Counted from the stretch's first letter, positions 17,388-26,395 are shown. The stretch is DNA of 64,000 nt from Haloquadratum sp. (GCA_028275165.1 JAQCNF010000108.1:1-64000), one strand, 5' to 3'. Notes: a model not told the origin generated them from the letters alone. Made by a program: numbers and translations.

Positions 17388-17750
17388 AGACTCTTTGATA
17401 TTGATGGGTTGATGATATTTAATTCTTTTCAGTATCTGTTCGCATGACAATGCGGGGGTTGTATCGATTTGTTTCAGATTCCTTATTCACATTGATGGAA
17501 TGATTTGTCCATCGATGAGACAACTATTATATGTCTTCAGCTTCCATTTATCGGTTATTTCTGAGATAAATACGTATTACGTATACCGTGATATGAGCGG
17601 AAATCAGACTGTGTGAGTCATTTAGACCATATTTACCAATAACTGAGGTCTATTCGATTCAAATGCAGTGTATTCAGTATAATTGAATTTCTGGTGAGGA
17701 ATGTATCTGAATACGAAAGGCCTTTTTTCCGGATATCGAAAGATGGTATA
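17388..17750. other. AT-rich divergent intergenic region (padR / ppa)
   Basis: A 363-base spacer between divergent genes with no credible ORF. It contains a tandem ACGTAT pair (around 17569-17581), the T-rich segment CCTTTTTTCC and several TATA-like strings. It must hold both promoters and perhaps the PadR operator. I cannot assign individual sites with confidence. Confidence 0.5.
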
Positions 17751-18284
17751 ATGACGAATCTCTGGACAGAGTTGGAGACGGGTCCAAACCCACCGGATGT
17801 TGTAAATGCAGTCGTTGAGTGCCTGAAGGGTGAACGCAACAAATATGAGTACGATAAGGACGTCCCTGGTGTGGTCTTAGACCGCGTTCTACATGCCAAT
17901 GTACACTACCCTTCTGATTATGGATTTCTCCCACAGACGTATTACGACGATGAAGATCCATTTGATATCCTTGTGCTTGTCGAAGATCAAACATTTCCTG
18001 GCTGCATCGTTGAAACCCGGCCGGTTGCACTCATGGAGATGGACGATGATGGAGAAAAAGATGACAAGGTGATTGGTGTCCCAGTTGAAGATCCTCGCTA
18101 TGACCATATCCGCGACGTCTCTGATCTAACCGAGCAAACAAGGGCAGAGATCGCTGAGTTCTTTGAAACCTATAAGAATCTTGAGGCTGGCAAACAAACA
18201 GAAACACTTGGATGGAGCGATGCACAGGCGGCAAAAGATGCGATTGAACACGCGATGAACCTGTATTCAGATACCTTTGAGTAA
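17751..18284 (+). CDS. ppa: Inorganic pyrophosphatase (family I)
   Basis: A 177-residue soluble pyrophosphatase. Signature parts are NKYEYDKDVPGVVLDRVL near residues 28-45, YPSDYGFLPQTYYDDEDPFD (the metal-binding Asp cluster in DDEDPFDILV) and DKVIGVPVEDPRYDHI. It hydrolyses PPi to drive nucleic acid and lipid synthesis in the cytosol. The usual family length is 160-180 residues. The open frame begins at 17694, but the family N-terminus TNLWTELETGPNPP begins at the ATG at 17751. Confidence 0.96.
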   Translation: MTNLWTELETGPNPPDVVNAVVECLKGERNKYEYDKDVPGVVLDRVLHANVHYPSDYGFLPQTYYDDEDPFDILVLVEDQTFPGCIVETRPVALMEMDDDGEKDDKVIGVPVEDPRYDHIRDVSDLTEQTRAEIAEFFETYKNLEAGKQTETLGWSDAQAAKDAIEHAMNLYSDTFE

Positions 18285-18352
18285 TGATATTCCTGTGTCG
18301 ACATGAATCATGATTATGGGTAATATTTTTGCTCTGTATCCCGAACATAATC

Positions 18353-18463
18353 ATGATGGCAGCATCATCCTCACCAATTGGCTTAGATCATCTGACGGTT
18401 ATCCCTGAAAGCGTTCGTCAGGAACGCGACGCTGCAGAACATGAAGAGACTGAAACACGGTAG
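18353..18463 (+). CDS. Possible 36-residue small protein
   Basis: ATG ATG at 18353 opens a 36-codon frame (LDHLTVIPESVRQERDAAEH in its middle) ending in TAG at 18463. A TATA-like TAATATTTTT lies about 25-30 bases upstream, the haloarchaeal leaderless spacing, and the peptide is acidic like its neighbours. No family is recognised. It could be chance; the gap between ppa and the rhomboid gene is only 237 bases. Confidence 0.35.
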   Translation: MMAASSSPIGLDHLTVIPESVRQERDAAEHEETETR

Positions 18464-18521
18464 TGCACACAGAGATATCAAAGGGGAACCGCTTTTACTC
18501 GCCCCTGCACTAGCATAATCA

Positions 18522-19478
18522 ATGGCTACGTGCGATGAGTGTGATAGACACGAGAACTTACCGTACCAATGCCGGCGATGCGGCAACACATTTTGTACGG
18601 AGCATCGTCTCCCGGAAAATCATGACTGCCCTGGGCTCAACGAGTGGGATGAGCCGGCCGCTGTATTTGATAGCGGCTTTGACGACTCAGTCAATAATCC
18701 CGGTGGACGGTCATCAGGTATCCTCCAGCGAGTGGGCGCCCCATTGTCGGGTATATCTCGGCGTCTTCGCGGAACTGGCGGACCGCTCAGTTATTTCCGC
18801 GGAAATCTGAGCTATACCTTCTTAGGAATCATGTGGATCACATTTGCCCTGCAGTTTCTTGTTTTTCCTTTATTTGGTGCTGGCTTTCGGAGTGAGATTT
18901 GGCAAGGAGCGTTTGTTCTCTCACCAGGAAACATTGAGTTCGTATGGACGTGGGTAACGTCTATTTTCGCTCACGGTGGATTTACTCATATCGCATTTAA
19001 CAGCATCGCGCTGTACTTTTTCGGGCCAGTCGTTGAGCGATATCTTGACACTCGTCGATTTACCGCGTTATTCATCGGCGGCGGCATTATTGCTGGCCTC
19101 GCTCAAGTTATGTCAACGCTGTTCACCACTGGCCCGACCGGTGCTGGAGTCTTAGGTGCTTCAGGGGCAATCATGGCTGTGATGGGTGTACTTACTGTCC
19201 TCAATCCGAATCTCACGGTTCGCCTGTACGCGATTATTCCAATGCCGCTGTGGGTACTGACCTTTGGGTTTGCTGGGTTCAGTATCGTTGCTGGCTTTGG
19301 CGTCTCGGCTGGTAGCGGCCTCGCTGGTGGGAATGTTGCTCACCTTGCACATCTTGCAGGACTCGTTATTGGGCTTGCATATGGAGCACACGTGAAAGAT
19401 CGGGTGGGTATTCCGAATCAACTGCAGCTTGGCGGTGGTGGTGGCGGCGGAATGGGCGGTCCTGGCCGCCGGTTCTAG
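18522..19478 (+). CDS. Rhomboid intramembrane serine protease with AN1-type zinc finger
   Basis: A 318-residue protein. The N-terminal AN1 zinc finger has Cys/His ligands in CDECDRHENLPYQCRRCGNT and FCTEHRLPENHDC. A linker follows, then six transmembrane helices of the rhomboid fold. The catalytic Ser is in VLGASGAIMAVMG (GxSG), and the partner His is in GNVAHLAHLAGLVIGL. HGGFTHIAFNSIALYFFGP supplies the conserved His and Asn. The C-terminus is Gly-rich. It cleaves membrane proteins within the bilayer; substrates are unknown. The coupling of an AN1 finger to rhomboid is characteristic of haloarchaea. Endonuclease V begins on the base after its stop. Confidence 0.92.
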   Translation: MATCDECDRHENLPYQCRRCGNTFCTEHRLPENHDCPGLNEWDEPAAVFDSGFDDSVNNPGGRSSGILQRVGAPLSGISRRLRGTGGPLSYFRGNLSYTFLGIMWITFALQFLVFPLFGAGFRSEIWQGAFVLSPGNIEFVWTWVTSIFAHGGFTHIAFNSIALYFFGPVVERYLDTRRFTALFIGGGIIAGLAQVMSTLFTTGPTGAGVLGASGAIMAVMGVLTVLNPNLTVRLYAIIPMPLWVLTFGFAGFSIVAGFGVSAGSGLAGGNVAHLAHLAGLVIGLAYGAHVKDRVGIPNQLQLGGGGGGGMGGPGRRF

Positions 19479-20267
19479 ATGCGTTCTGCGTATCTCCCAG
19501 ACACCGACGCCTCGCAGACAGAGATGAAACATCTCCAGCGCTCGGTGGCAGAGGAGGCCATCTGGACCGATGCTCATTCGTTTGATATCTCTTGTCTTCG
19601 ACTGCGGTCTGATGCACGCACGTGCACGAACTCACCAAATGGTCCTCTTATTGCAGGCATTGATCAGGCCTTCACCGATGAGAAGGTAATCAGTGCGGTT
19701 GTAGTTGGCACAGATGACTGTATTGTCGAAAAACAGTGGGCTGTCAGTGAGTGCTCTATCGCATACATACCGGGTCTATTATCATTTCGTGAGGCACCAT
19801 CGATTTTTGCCGCTCTTGAGAAACTCCAGACACAGCCTGAGTTACTCGTCTGTGACGGAAGTGGCCGTATCCATTACCGACAGGCTGGCCTCGCTACTCA
19901 CGTCGGAGTTGTGATGGACCGGCCAGCAATTGGAGTTGCCAAGAACTTATTGTGCGGATCGCCAGTTGACTCTGTCGAGCGACGACCTGCAGAGTGGCAA
20001 ACTCCGGTCGTGAGTGATGCGTATGTTGAGAATGCCACAACAGGGACCGTGCTTGGTCACGCGTATCAGTCGCGGCAATATGATACTTCCCGACGGATTA
20101 ATCCAGTCTACGTTAGCCCCGGCCATCGAGTCGCCCCTGAGACGGCAACGACATGTATCGCACACCTATGCGATGGGTACAAGCTCCCAGAGCCAACCCG
20201 ACAAGCAGATGCCTTTGCAGCCACGGCAAAACAGCGCTATCTCGATGGACAAGAACCACCATCGTGA
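19479..20267 (+). CDS. nfi: Endonuclease V (deoxyinosine 3' endonuclease)
   Basis: A 262-residue EndoV. Conserved blocks are IAGIDQAFTDEKVISAVVV with the first catalytic Asp, YIPGLLSFREAPSIFAAL with the conserved Glu, and LLVCDGSGRIHYRQAGLATH with another Asp, then VGVVMDRPAIGVAKNLLCG and YVSPGHRVAPETA. It nicks DNA near deaminated adenine. The protein is about 35 residues longer at the N-terminus than bacterial EndoV. It starts directly after the rhomboid stop (TAG-ATG), so it is co-transcribed with that gene although the functions are unrelated. Confidence 0.92.
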   Translation: MRSAYLPDTDASQTEMKHLQRSVAEEAIWTDAHSFDISCLRLRSDARTCTNSPNGPLIAGIDQAFTDEKVISAVVVGTDDCIVEKQWAVSECSIAYIPGLLSFREAPSIFAALEKLQTQPELLVCDGSGRIHYRQAGLATHVGVVMDRPAIGVAKNLLCGSPVDSVERRPAEWQTPVVSDAYVENATTGTVLGHAYQSRQYDTSRRINPVYVSPGHRVAPETATTCIAHLCDGYKLPEPTRQADAFAATAKQRYLDGQEPPS

Positions 20268-20307
20268 TATCTCCTCTCTACATGTCCGGCAGATAGACTG
20301 GCTTTTG

Positions 20308-20315
20308 TTATATTA
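20308..20315 (+). promoter_or_regulatory. TATA box of the SDR gene
   Basis: TTATATTA is 17-24 bases before the ATG at 20332. It supports that start and an independent transcript. Confidence 0.45.
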
Positions 20316-20331
20316 CCGGATTCGTACGTGT

Positions 20332-21186
20332 ATGAGCGAACAGACAGTACTGATCACAGGCTGCTCATCCGGCGTTGGCTATGCAAGCGCACTGTCTTTT
20401 GTCGAAGCTGGGTGGGAGGTATACGCAACAGCGCGAGACAAGGCCGATATCCAGTCACTCGATGAGAGGGGGTGTCACACAGCAACACTGGACATAACAA
20501 ATCAAAATCACATCGAAGAGATACAAGCTCAGATCGGTGATGAACAGGAGCGTCTCGACTGTATTGTTAACAACACTGGCTTTGGGCAGTTCGGTCCAGT
20601 CGAAGACTTCTCACCGGAACAATTCCACCGTCAATTCGCGGTGAACGTATTTGGTCCTCATCGATTAATTCGTGAAATGCTACCGATGATGAGAGAGGCA
20701 GGGACTGGCCGTATTATCAATATTTCGAGTGTCGCTGGTGCTGTTGCATTCCCCGGTGGAGGAGTTTACGCGGGATCGAAAGCTGCGCTTGAGGCGATGA
20801 GCGATGCACTGCGAGGTGAAGTTGAGCCCTATGGGATTGATGTGATTATTATCCAACCAGGCCCAGTCAAAACGAACCCAGAGACACAGACATCCCACAA
20901 TTCAGCAACCGGTGATGCGACAGAGAGCCTATCGAAAACAGAGCAATCCGGCGCGTATTCGACGCTGTATGCAATCCTCACGGATACGCGGCTTATCGGT
21001 GGCGATGGGCTTGGAGCAGTTGATGCTGAGGAAGTCGCAAGCGATGTCTTCCAGGCCGCTTCTGAACCTGATCCACGACCGCGGTATCAATCAGGTCGAT
21101 TAGCCAGTATTGGAGTCTTCGCTCAGTATCTGCCAGCACAGTGGCGGGACAGTCTCTATCGTGTGTTATATGAACGCTCGGACTGA
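20332..21186 (+). CDS. Short-chain dehydrogenase/reductase (SDR)
   Basis: A 284-residue classical SDR. The cofactor motif TGCSSGVGYASALSF is at residues 10-24, NNTGFGQFG is the NNAG equivalent, IINISSVAG carries the catalytic Ser, and YAGSKAALEAMSDALRGEVE holds Tyr-xxx-Lys. Ala-Arg-Asp after the second beta strand suggests NADP preference. The substrate is unknown; the C-terminal segment resembles retinol or steroid-type SDRs. A much earlier in-frame start at 20014 is antisense-free but overlaps the endonuclease V gene, so ATG 20332 is used. Confidence 0.92.
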   Translation: MSEQTVLITGCSSGVGYASALSFVEAGWEVYATARDKADIQSLDERGCHTATLDITNQNHIEEIQAQIGDEQERLDCIVNNTGFGQFGPVEDFSPEQFHRQFAVNVFGPHRLIREMLPMMREAGTGRIINISSVAGAVAFPGGGVYAGSKAALEAMSDALRGEVEPYGIDVIIIQPGPVKTNPETQTSHNSATGDATESLSKTEQSGAYSTLYAILTDTRLIGGDGLGAVDAEEVASDVFQAASEPDPRPRYQSGRLASIGVFAQYLPAQWRDSLYRVLYERSD

Positions 21187-21305
21187 GCAGGAGCATTCCG
21201 GTCAGGTAAGAAACGCTGCCGGTGAATAGAGTGAGTGTCTGAGGGCTCAATAAAGCGACCTCAAGAACAACCTGTCCGTGTCCACGTCTGCGCTTAAGCG
21301 AACCA

Positions 21306-21335
21306 GCGAGGCCTCGGCGTCCTCAGCGGAGTTCA
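21306..21335. repeat. GC-rich imprint ending GGAGTTCA, possible IS end
   Basis: GCGAGGCCTCGGCGTCCTCA followed by GCGGAGTTCA abuts the stop codon of the ArsA gene. A related string starts at 35028. The ending GGAGTTCA also occurs where element 3 meets phzF. This could be a remnant of a TTCAC-targeting element or simply the ArsA terminator region. Confidence 0.3.
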
Positions 21336-22499
21336 CTCTAAACAGCGCGCGACAACTCGAAGTGCATCCTCGCCGCGAACCTCCTCTGCCAGTAGGGGCA
21401 CTCGTTTAATTGAACGCCCTCGGAATAGGTCAGTGGCACGCTGGATTGCCTGCTGCTGGACGTCCCACCGACGCTGACAAAACTCACACGAATCAAGATC
21501 AGGTGAAACGACCCATCGATCATCGACAGAAGCGGTTGTTACCTCATCGAGGTTCTCCATCACCCGATTAATAATCAATGTCTGGACGGGAATTCCATAG
21601 CTGTTGAGACGGTCAACCAGTCGTTCAGATTCGATCACACTCATTTCCTCTGGAATCATCACGACTCGGAAGTCAGTTTTTGTCGGATCTTGGAGCACAC
21701 TACGAAGGCGCTCAATTCGTTCACGCAGTTCATCGAGATCAACTGCTCCCTCATCGACGCTTTCAGCCCCGAACATCCCCTTGACACTTCCCATCAGTCC
21801 AGAGAACTGTTGTTTCATTTTTGCTATCCGGCCTAACATTGAATCCATGACCTCCGGGAGCTGTAACAGCCGGAGGGTATGACCAGTTGGGGCAGTGTCG
21901 ATAATAACGCGCTCGTACCGCTGATCATCGATATATCTAAGCAGTTGCTGCATTGCCGCCGCTTCATCAGCCCCAGGCATTGAATTCGGCCCCATAGCTC
22001 CACCTATGAGTTCTTCAATTCCGCCGAGGTCGCCGAACGGCATTTCCTCGCCCATCGCTGCACCGTCCCCAACTCCCTCGAATGGACTGTGTTCAGAGTC
22101 GATGTCTGTTGGACCTGTATCCCCGCCGAACGGCCCCTCAGTAAGTGAGTCTGGATCAATCTCGACAGCATACAGCGGATATGACTCATCAACACGAATC
22201 GGATCTGCAGGAACATCCACGTTCAGCGTATCCGACAGCGAGTGTGCAGGGTCGGTTGAGATCACCAGTGTTTCTGTTCCGGCTGCAGCTGAAGCGAGTG
22301 CTGTTGATGCTGCCATCGTCGTCTTGCCCACGCCTCCTTTACCACCGTATAGCACGTACTCAGGTGCATCGACGGTATCCGGCAGGTCTGTCACCGCATC
22401 AACGACTTCGACATCGACAGTGGTGTCCTCACTCTCGACAGGCTTGGTATCCGACTCATCGTCGACTGTATCAACAGCGTCGACGTCGATGTGCGACAT
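21333..22499 (-). CDS. ArsA/Get3-type ATPase
   Basis: A 388-residue P-loop ATPase. An acidic, Val/Asp-rich N-terminal extension of about 45 residues precedes the deviant Walker A GGKGGVGKTTMAA. Switch I is STDPAHSLSDTL and the signature is DTAPTGHTLRLLQLPE. A methionine-rich helical subdomain lies in the middle (PFGDLGGIEELIGGAMGP, then a Met/Lys stretch). Near the C-terminus a CEFC pair matches the zinc-binding CxxC of Get3. With no ArsB-like ArsA partner adjacent, a Get3-like role in handling tail-anchored membrane proteins is likelier than arsenite pumping. Confidence 0.9.
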   Translation of the reverse strand: MSHIDVDAVDTVDDESDTKPVESEDTTVDVEVVDAVTDLPDTVDAPEYVLYGGKGGVGKTTMAASTALASAAAGTETLVISTDPAHSLSDTLNVDVPADPIRVDESYPLYAVEIDPDSLTEGPFGGDTGPTDIDSEHSPFEGVGDGAAMGEEMPFGDLGGIEELIGGAMGPNSMPGADEAAAMQQLLRYIDDQRYERVIIDTAPTGHTLRLLQLPEVMDSMLGRIAKMKQQFSGLMGSVKGMFGAESVDEGAVDLDELRERIERLRSVLQDPTKTDFRVVMIPEEMSVIESERLVDRLNSYGIPVQTLIINRVMENLDEVTTASVDDRWVVSPDLDSCEFCQRRWDVQQQAIQRATDLFRGRSIKRVPLLAEEVRGEDALRVVARCLE

Positions 22500-22553
22500 G
22501 GTTTATCTCTGGTGAGCCGGCCTTGTGTACTTCTCGGTCACGCGGTCAAGTCG

Positions 22554-23666
22554 CTAAAAAAATGCGGCCAGTCGGTCGCCTGCTGTTGTTGTTCGGTCGG
22601 TACATAATGAAAATCGCATCCACTCATCATATGAGCTGCCGAATGCTGCTCCGGGCATACCTGCAACCCCGGCCTCATCTATAAGACGCTTGACGTTCCT
22701 GAGTGTGCCGCTAAATCCATCGAATCGTGCCAGGACATAGAACGCCCCCTCAGGTCGTATATATGACGCTCCAGCTGTCTCTAATCCCTCGATAAACGAC
22801 TGGACTCGATGACGAAGCATTGCTCTGGTTTCCTTATAGTAGTTCGAACCCGTCTGTTTGAGTGCGGCGGCTACCGCTGCCTGTGCAGGCCGACTCGCCG
22901 ACACCATCACAAGCATGTGTCTGGTCGCTGCTTGGTCAACGAGGTGGCTTGGAAACACAGCATATCCGATACGGAATCCTGTGATTGCCATTGACTTGGA
23001 GAATGCGGTCGTGACGATGACATTGTCTGCAGCGAGCGTCAGTGCGGTCTTGAACTGTCCAGTGAAATCAAACCGGGCGTACACCTCATCGACAATGAGC
23101 GCAGCATCGACAGTTGAAGCGAACTCAGCAAGCGATTGTAACGACGATTGTCTGTAGACCGCACCGGTCGGATTATTCGGAGTATTGCAAATAACAGCGA
23201 CGGTATCGTTCGTAATCGCTTCCTGCATCGCACCGACGTCAAGATGGCCATCCTTGCGAACAGGGACGCGAGTGACGGTGCCCCCCAGCATTGTCGCCTT
23301 CCCTGGATAATACGGATATACAGGGTCGACGACAACAAATTCTTGTCCGCTGTATGATTCGAGCGCAGTGGCCATTGCGAGGTAATTTGCCTCGGCGGCC
23401 CCATGAGTGATGAGCACACGTGAGATATCGATGGATTGTTGTTCGCATATACTCTCGCGCAGTCGAGTGAGGCCCTCACTCGGTGGATACTGAAATTCAT
23501 CGACATCAGCGTCTGCATACGTTGTGAGCCCTGCCCGAAGTGCACGAGGAGGCTCCCAGTCAGGATTCCCAGACACCATATCAACGACATCACGGTCTGC
23601 TGTCCTCGCGTACTGCATCACCTGATAGAAGAGTGGCTCATCATACTGGTCGGCCGATGAAGACAT
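22554..23666 (-). CDS. PLP-dependent class I aminotransferase
   Basis: A 370-residue fold-type I aminotransferase. Visible are MVSGNPDWEPP at the N-terminus, NTPNNPTGAVY (NPTG motif), IVDEVYARFDF (Asp binding the pyridine nitrogen), TTAFSKSMAITGFRIGYAV with the PLP-binding Lys, and the C-terminal substrate Arg region MRFSLCTDR. It is probably an aspartate- or broad-specificity amino acid transaminase; specificity cannot be read from sequence. It lies 54 bases upstream of the ArsA gene on the same strand and is divergent from cinA. Confidence 0.9.
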   Translation of the reverse strand: MSSSADQYDEPLFYQVMQYARTADRDVVDMVSGNPDWEPPRALRAGLTTYADADVDEFQYPPSEGLTRLRESICEQQSIDISRVLITHGAAEANYLAMATALESYSGQEFVVVDPVYPYYPGKATMLGGTVTRVPVRKDGHLDVGAMQEAITNDTVAVICNTPNNPTGAVYRQSSLQSLAEFASTVDAALIVDEVYARFDFTGQFKTALTLAADNVIVTTAFSKSMAITGFRIGYAVFPSHLVDQAATRHMLVMVSASRPAQAAVAAALKQTGSNYYKETRAMLRHRVQSFIEGLETAGASYIRPEGAFYVLARFDGFSGTLRNVKRLIDEAGVAGMPGAAFGSSYDEWMRFSLCTDRTTTAGDRLAAFF

Positions 23667-23748
23667 ATCACGGCTTGGCCACGCGATTCAGGAATCTCTT
23701 TCGGCTACGAATCGGACATTTATGTGTATCTAACGCAGCAGGGGGTGT

Positions 23749-24264
23749 ATGGATGCGTTCGCAGATGACCCACCGATTGAACAGGACATACAGCCACTGC
23801 TCACTGACCGTGATGAGACGGTCGCCATTGCTGAATCGTGTACCGGCGGACTTATTGGCTCGCTTCTCACCAATGTGAGTGGTGCGTCGGCATACTTCGA
23901 CCGGTCGATTGTGACGTACTCGTATGCAGCAAAACAGACCGCACTTGCTGTTCCGCGTGAACGGCTTGACCGCGATGGAGCCGTCTCATCATCAGTCGCC
24001 AAATCGATGGCAACCGGCGTGCGTGATGTAAGCACAACAACTTGGGGAGTGGCAACAACGGGAGTTGCCGGCCCGACTGGTGGGTCTCCAGAGAAACCGG
24101 TCGGAACTGCTTATATTGGTCTCTCCTATGCTGGTGAGTGGGGATCATCGGAGAGCTATACGACGGCGAGTCACCACAAATTCGAGGGATCACGAATCGA
24201 AATCAAAGAGCAGATTGCCCGCACAGCACTATCGAAACTGTTTGAGGCAATCAAACAGCAGTAA
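23749..24264 (+). CDS. CinA C-terminal family nicotinamide-nucleotide amidase
   Basis: A 171-residue stand-alone CinA C-domain. Key parts are VAIAESCTGGLIGSLLTNV near residues 25-43 (catalytic Ser region), YSYAAKQTAL, and TGVAGPTGGSPEKPVGTAYI with the conserved GPGG-like loop. It deamidates NMN to nicotinate mononucleotide in pyridine nucleotide salvage. Haloarchaea often have this domain separate from the N-terminal ADP-ribose pyrophosphatase domain, so the short length is normal. Confidence 0.92.
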   Translation: MDAFADDPPIEQDIQPLLTDRDETVAIAESCTGGLIGSLLTNVSGASAYFDRSIVTYSYAAKQTALAVPRERLDRDGAVSSSVAKSMATGVRDVSTTTWGVATTGVAGPTGGSPEKPVGTAYIGLSYAGEWGSSESYTTASHHKFEGSRIEIKEQIARTALSKLFEAIKQQ

Positions 24265-24338
24265 AAACAGTTTTCGCCTGCAGATCCCCGCCAGATCTCG
24301 ATACTAATACGTGTGTTCGTGCGATAGCAATATTCACT

Positions 24339-24896
24339 GTGAATAAAGACGGCCACGTGCTCAACGCAGCCTTACTATCGCTCGGAGTGGGTGTCATACT
24401 ATCGCTTGACCCTGCAACACTACAGACGCCTGGCCGAGTTCTCAGGATGGGCCCTGCGAGCCTGCTTGAGGGCTCGATAGTTGATGTGGGGACACAGGTC
24501 GCGCAACTCTCGCTACCGGTTATTTTGGGTGCGCTCTTCCCGGATGTTGATACGGCCTTTGGCCGACATCGAAAGACGCTACACAATCTTCCTGTGTTGA
24601 GTATCTTTCTTGTGTTTCCATACGTATTCGGGAATCTTCATTTCGTTTGGATTGGTGTCGGCACACACTACATTTTGGATGTCGTCGGCTCACGTCGTGG
24701 GATTGCGCTTTTCTACCCACTGTCGTCGACTGAGTATGACATCTCCACAGGGGTGACAACAACGAGTCGTTGGAGTCAGACTGTGACGATCGGAATTACG
24801 GTGGGAGAAATCATCGTGTTATTCGCGATTCACGCTTTTCTCGTTCCGCTTGATGACCCTTCAGTTATTACACAGACGGTGCTTGCCGTGTTCTAA
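24339..24896 (+). CDS. DUF457/YdjM-type membrane-bound metal-dependent hydrolase
   Basis: A 185-residue protein with a GTG start. It has four or five hydrophobic helices and the polar signature expected of this family: KDGHVLNA at the N-terminus, LGALFPDVDTAFGRHRKTLH with the Asp/His cluster, and WIGVGTHYILDVV with GTHYxLD. These match membrane proteins annotated as metal-dependent hydrolases. Activity and substrate are unproven. It ends 4 bases before the convergent PHP gene. Confidence 0.82.
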   Translation: MNKDGHVLNAALLSLGVGVILSLDPATLQTPGRVLRMGPASLLEGSIVDVGTQVAQLSLPVILGALFPDVDTAFGRHRKTLHNLPVLSIFLVFPYVFGNLHFVWIGVGTHYILDVVGSRRGIALFYPLSSTEYDISTGVTTTSRWSQTVTIGITVGEIIVLFAIHAFLVPLDDPSVITQTVLAVF

Positions 24897-24900
24897 GGCA

Positions 24901-25716
24901 TTAATACACACTCGCCTCATCGAATCGGTTATCATACATCTCATGTGATGGGTGCGTGGCTTCTCTCCCCGATAATACGAGCCGATCCACCTTTTGCCAC
25001 GTGTTCTCGTATACGAAATGGCCAAATTCCTTGTATTTCTGCATCATGTGAGCGTATCCGTCGGTTTGTTGAATGCGTCGAGGCGTCATCTTTTGGAAGG
25101 CTGCCACAACTGCAGCCTCAGAGTCAAGTGATTCGTTAAACGCTGTCCATACTGCTCCAACGCTGCCTGGAAGATGTGCATACGATGAACCAAATCCACT
25201 GACGTCGTATGTGGTGTAACATTCCTCAGCTCGCTGATTCGCATACAGTGGTAATTTGTAATTACACCGCTCAACTGCATGGATTGTTGACTCGAACTGC
25301 TGTAGCGACGGTCTGTTGAGACTTACATTTAGAAATAACGGGTGTGGGACGAGAATCGCTGCATCCTGCTTGCGAGCGGCTGAAATCGCTGCTTCAAGTG
25401 TAATAAAGTCGGGAATACCTGTCTTTAGTCCAACCAAGAGAATGTGCTGTCGGTTTCGCCAACTTCCAGTAAACACCTCTCGAGCGGGGATAATAAGCAA
25501 TGTCGAATCAGAATACCGTGTTGCCTGCGACCGCGCATCCTCGATTCGTGTGAAGTGAGGGGCATAAATGAGCACGTCCATTCCGCGACGTTTGGCGTGC
25601 TCGACGACTTTTTCGTTCAGAACTTTGACATGTGCATCAACATAGGTCACACCTGATGGCGATGTCGAAGCCGGCAGTTGGCGTTCATGAAACGATGTTC
25701 CGTCTACTCCGGTCAC
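24901..25716 (-). CDS. PHP domain phosphoesterase-like protein
   Basis: A 271-residue protein resembling the PHP hydrolase family. YVDAHVKVLNEKVVEHAKRR replaces the usual D-x-H-x-H-S entry. VLIYAPHFTRIEDARSQATR, LLIIPAREVFTGSWRNRQHI and AAILVPHPLFLNVSL supply the later metal-site His and Glu residues. PHP-associated haloarchaeal proteins of this form are common. The target may be a phosphodiester or sugar phosphate. It is the last gene in the leftward run ftsZ-secE-spt5-PHP, 51 bases after spt5. Confidence 0.82.
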   Translation of the reverse strand: MTGVDGTSFHERQLPASTSPSGVTYVDAHVKVLNEKVVEHAKRRGMDVLIYAPHFTRIEDARSQATRYSDSTLLIIPAREVFTGSWRNRQHILLVGLKTGIPDFITLEAAISAARKQDAAILVPHPLFLNVSLNRPSLQQFESTIHAVERCNYKLPLYANQRAEECYTTYDVSGFGSSYAHLPGSVGAVWTAFNESLDSEAAVVAAFQKMTPRRIQQTDGYAHMMQKYKEFGHFVYENTWQKVDRLVLSGREATHPSHEMYDNRFDEASVY

Positions 25717-25767
25717 AACTCTCCGTCAGTAGACGATTAAATCCAAGGGCATCATCGCGAGCCGTTA

Positions 25768-26220
25768 CTACCGTTCGTCGCTATCGAGAACACGAATTTG
25801 GTCGCCACGAACCGTAACTGGAATCGGTACAGTTGCTTCATACAGCTCGACCGTAACTTGATCTTTCGTCTCGTCAATCCGTTGTACACGTGCTTTCTCG
25901 CCTTTGAATGGACCAGCGATCAACTCAACGATATCGCCCTCTGCAATCCCTTCAACGTCTGGCGTTGGCGAGAGAAAGTGTTCAACCTCGGCAATCGAAG
26001 ACCGTCCTGCGTCTCCTCCACTCTCAACCAGTCCACGAGCGTGTGGAATTTCTTCCAGCACGCGATTGATTGCTCCATCTGAGTCTGCTTCGACCATGAC
26101 GTAACTGGTGAGTGAGTCGGGCGAGAGGACCGCATGGATATCATCTTCCTCGCGGGTTGCGATCATATCGGCGACGGTTCGCTCTTGACTTGCTGTTGTC
26201 TTGACTGCATAAATCGACAT
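25768..26220 (-). CDS. spt5: Transcription elongation factor Spt5 (NusG-like)
   Basis: A 150-residue archaeal Spt5 with an NGN domain (about 1-85, [20 protein letters not shown]) and a C-terminal KOW domain ([20 protein letters not shown], then [20 protein letters not shown]). It bridges the RNA polymerase clamp with Spt4 to keep elongation processive. The length is normal. It starts one base after the secE stop, a gene pair conserved from bacteria (secE-nusG) to archaea. Confidence 0.95.
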   Translation of the reverse strand: MSIYAVKTTASQERTVADMIATREEDDIHAVLSPDSLTSYVMVEADSDGAINRVLEEIPHARGLVESGGDAGRSSIAEVEHFLSPTPDVEGIAEGDIVELIAGPFKGEKARVQRIDETKDQVTVELYEATVPIPVTVRGDQIRVLDSDER

Positions 26221-26221
26221 G

Positions 26222-26395
26222 TTAGACGCCTCCTGGTATGATCGTCATCACGGCAAACATTACGAACCCGAGAAATCCAACGAGTATGATGCCAGCACCA
26301 GCAATTAATCCAACTTGGGAAAATTCCTCCCAGGAAGGGGTACTGGCCAACTTCAATACCCGGAGATAACTGGTCACATCGTATTTGACATCCAT
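26222..26395 (-). CDS. secE: Protein translocase SecE / Sec61 gamma subunit
   Basis: A 57-residue protein beginning [20 protein letters not shown]. The amphipathic helix carries the conserved PSWEEF motif, followed by one transmembrane helix ([20 protein letters not shown]) and a short hydrophobic end. With SecY and SecG it forms the membrane translocon. It lies between ftsZ1 and spt5, the expected haloarchaeal order, which makes the assignment firm despite its size. Confidence 0.93.
   Translation of the reverse strand: MDVKYDVTSYLRVLKLASTPSWEEFSQVGLIAGAGIILVGFLGFVMFAVMTIIPGGV

Noticed and set aside
20014-20331. N-terminal extension of the SDR
   Set aside because: It overlaps the endonuclease V coding sequence and lacks SDR features. 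A TATA box and the TGxxxGxG motif place the start at 20332.
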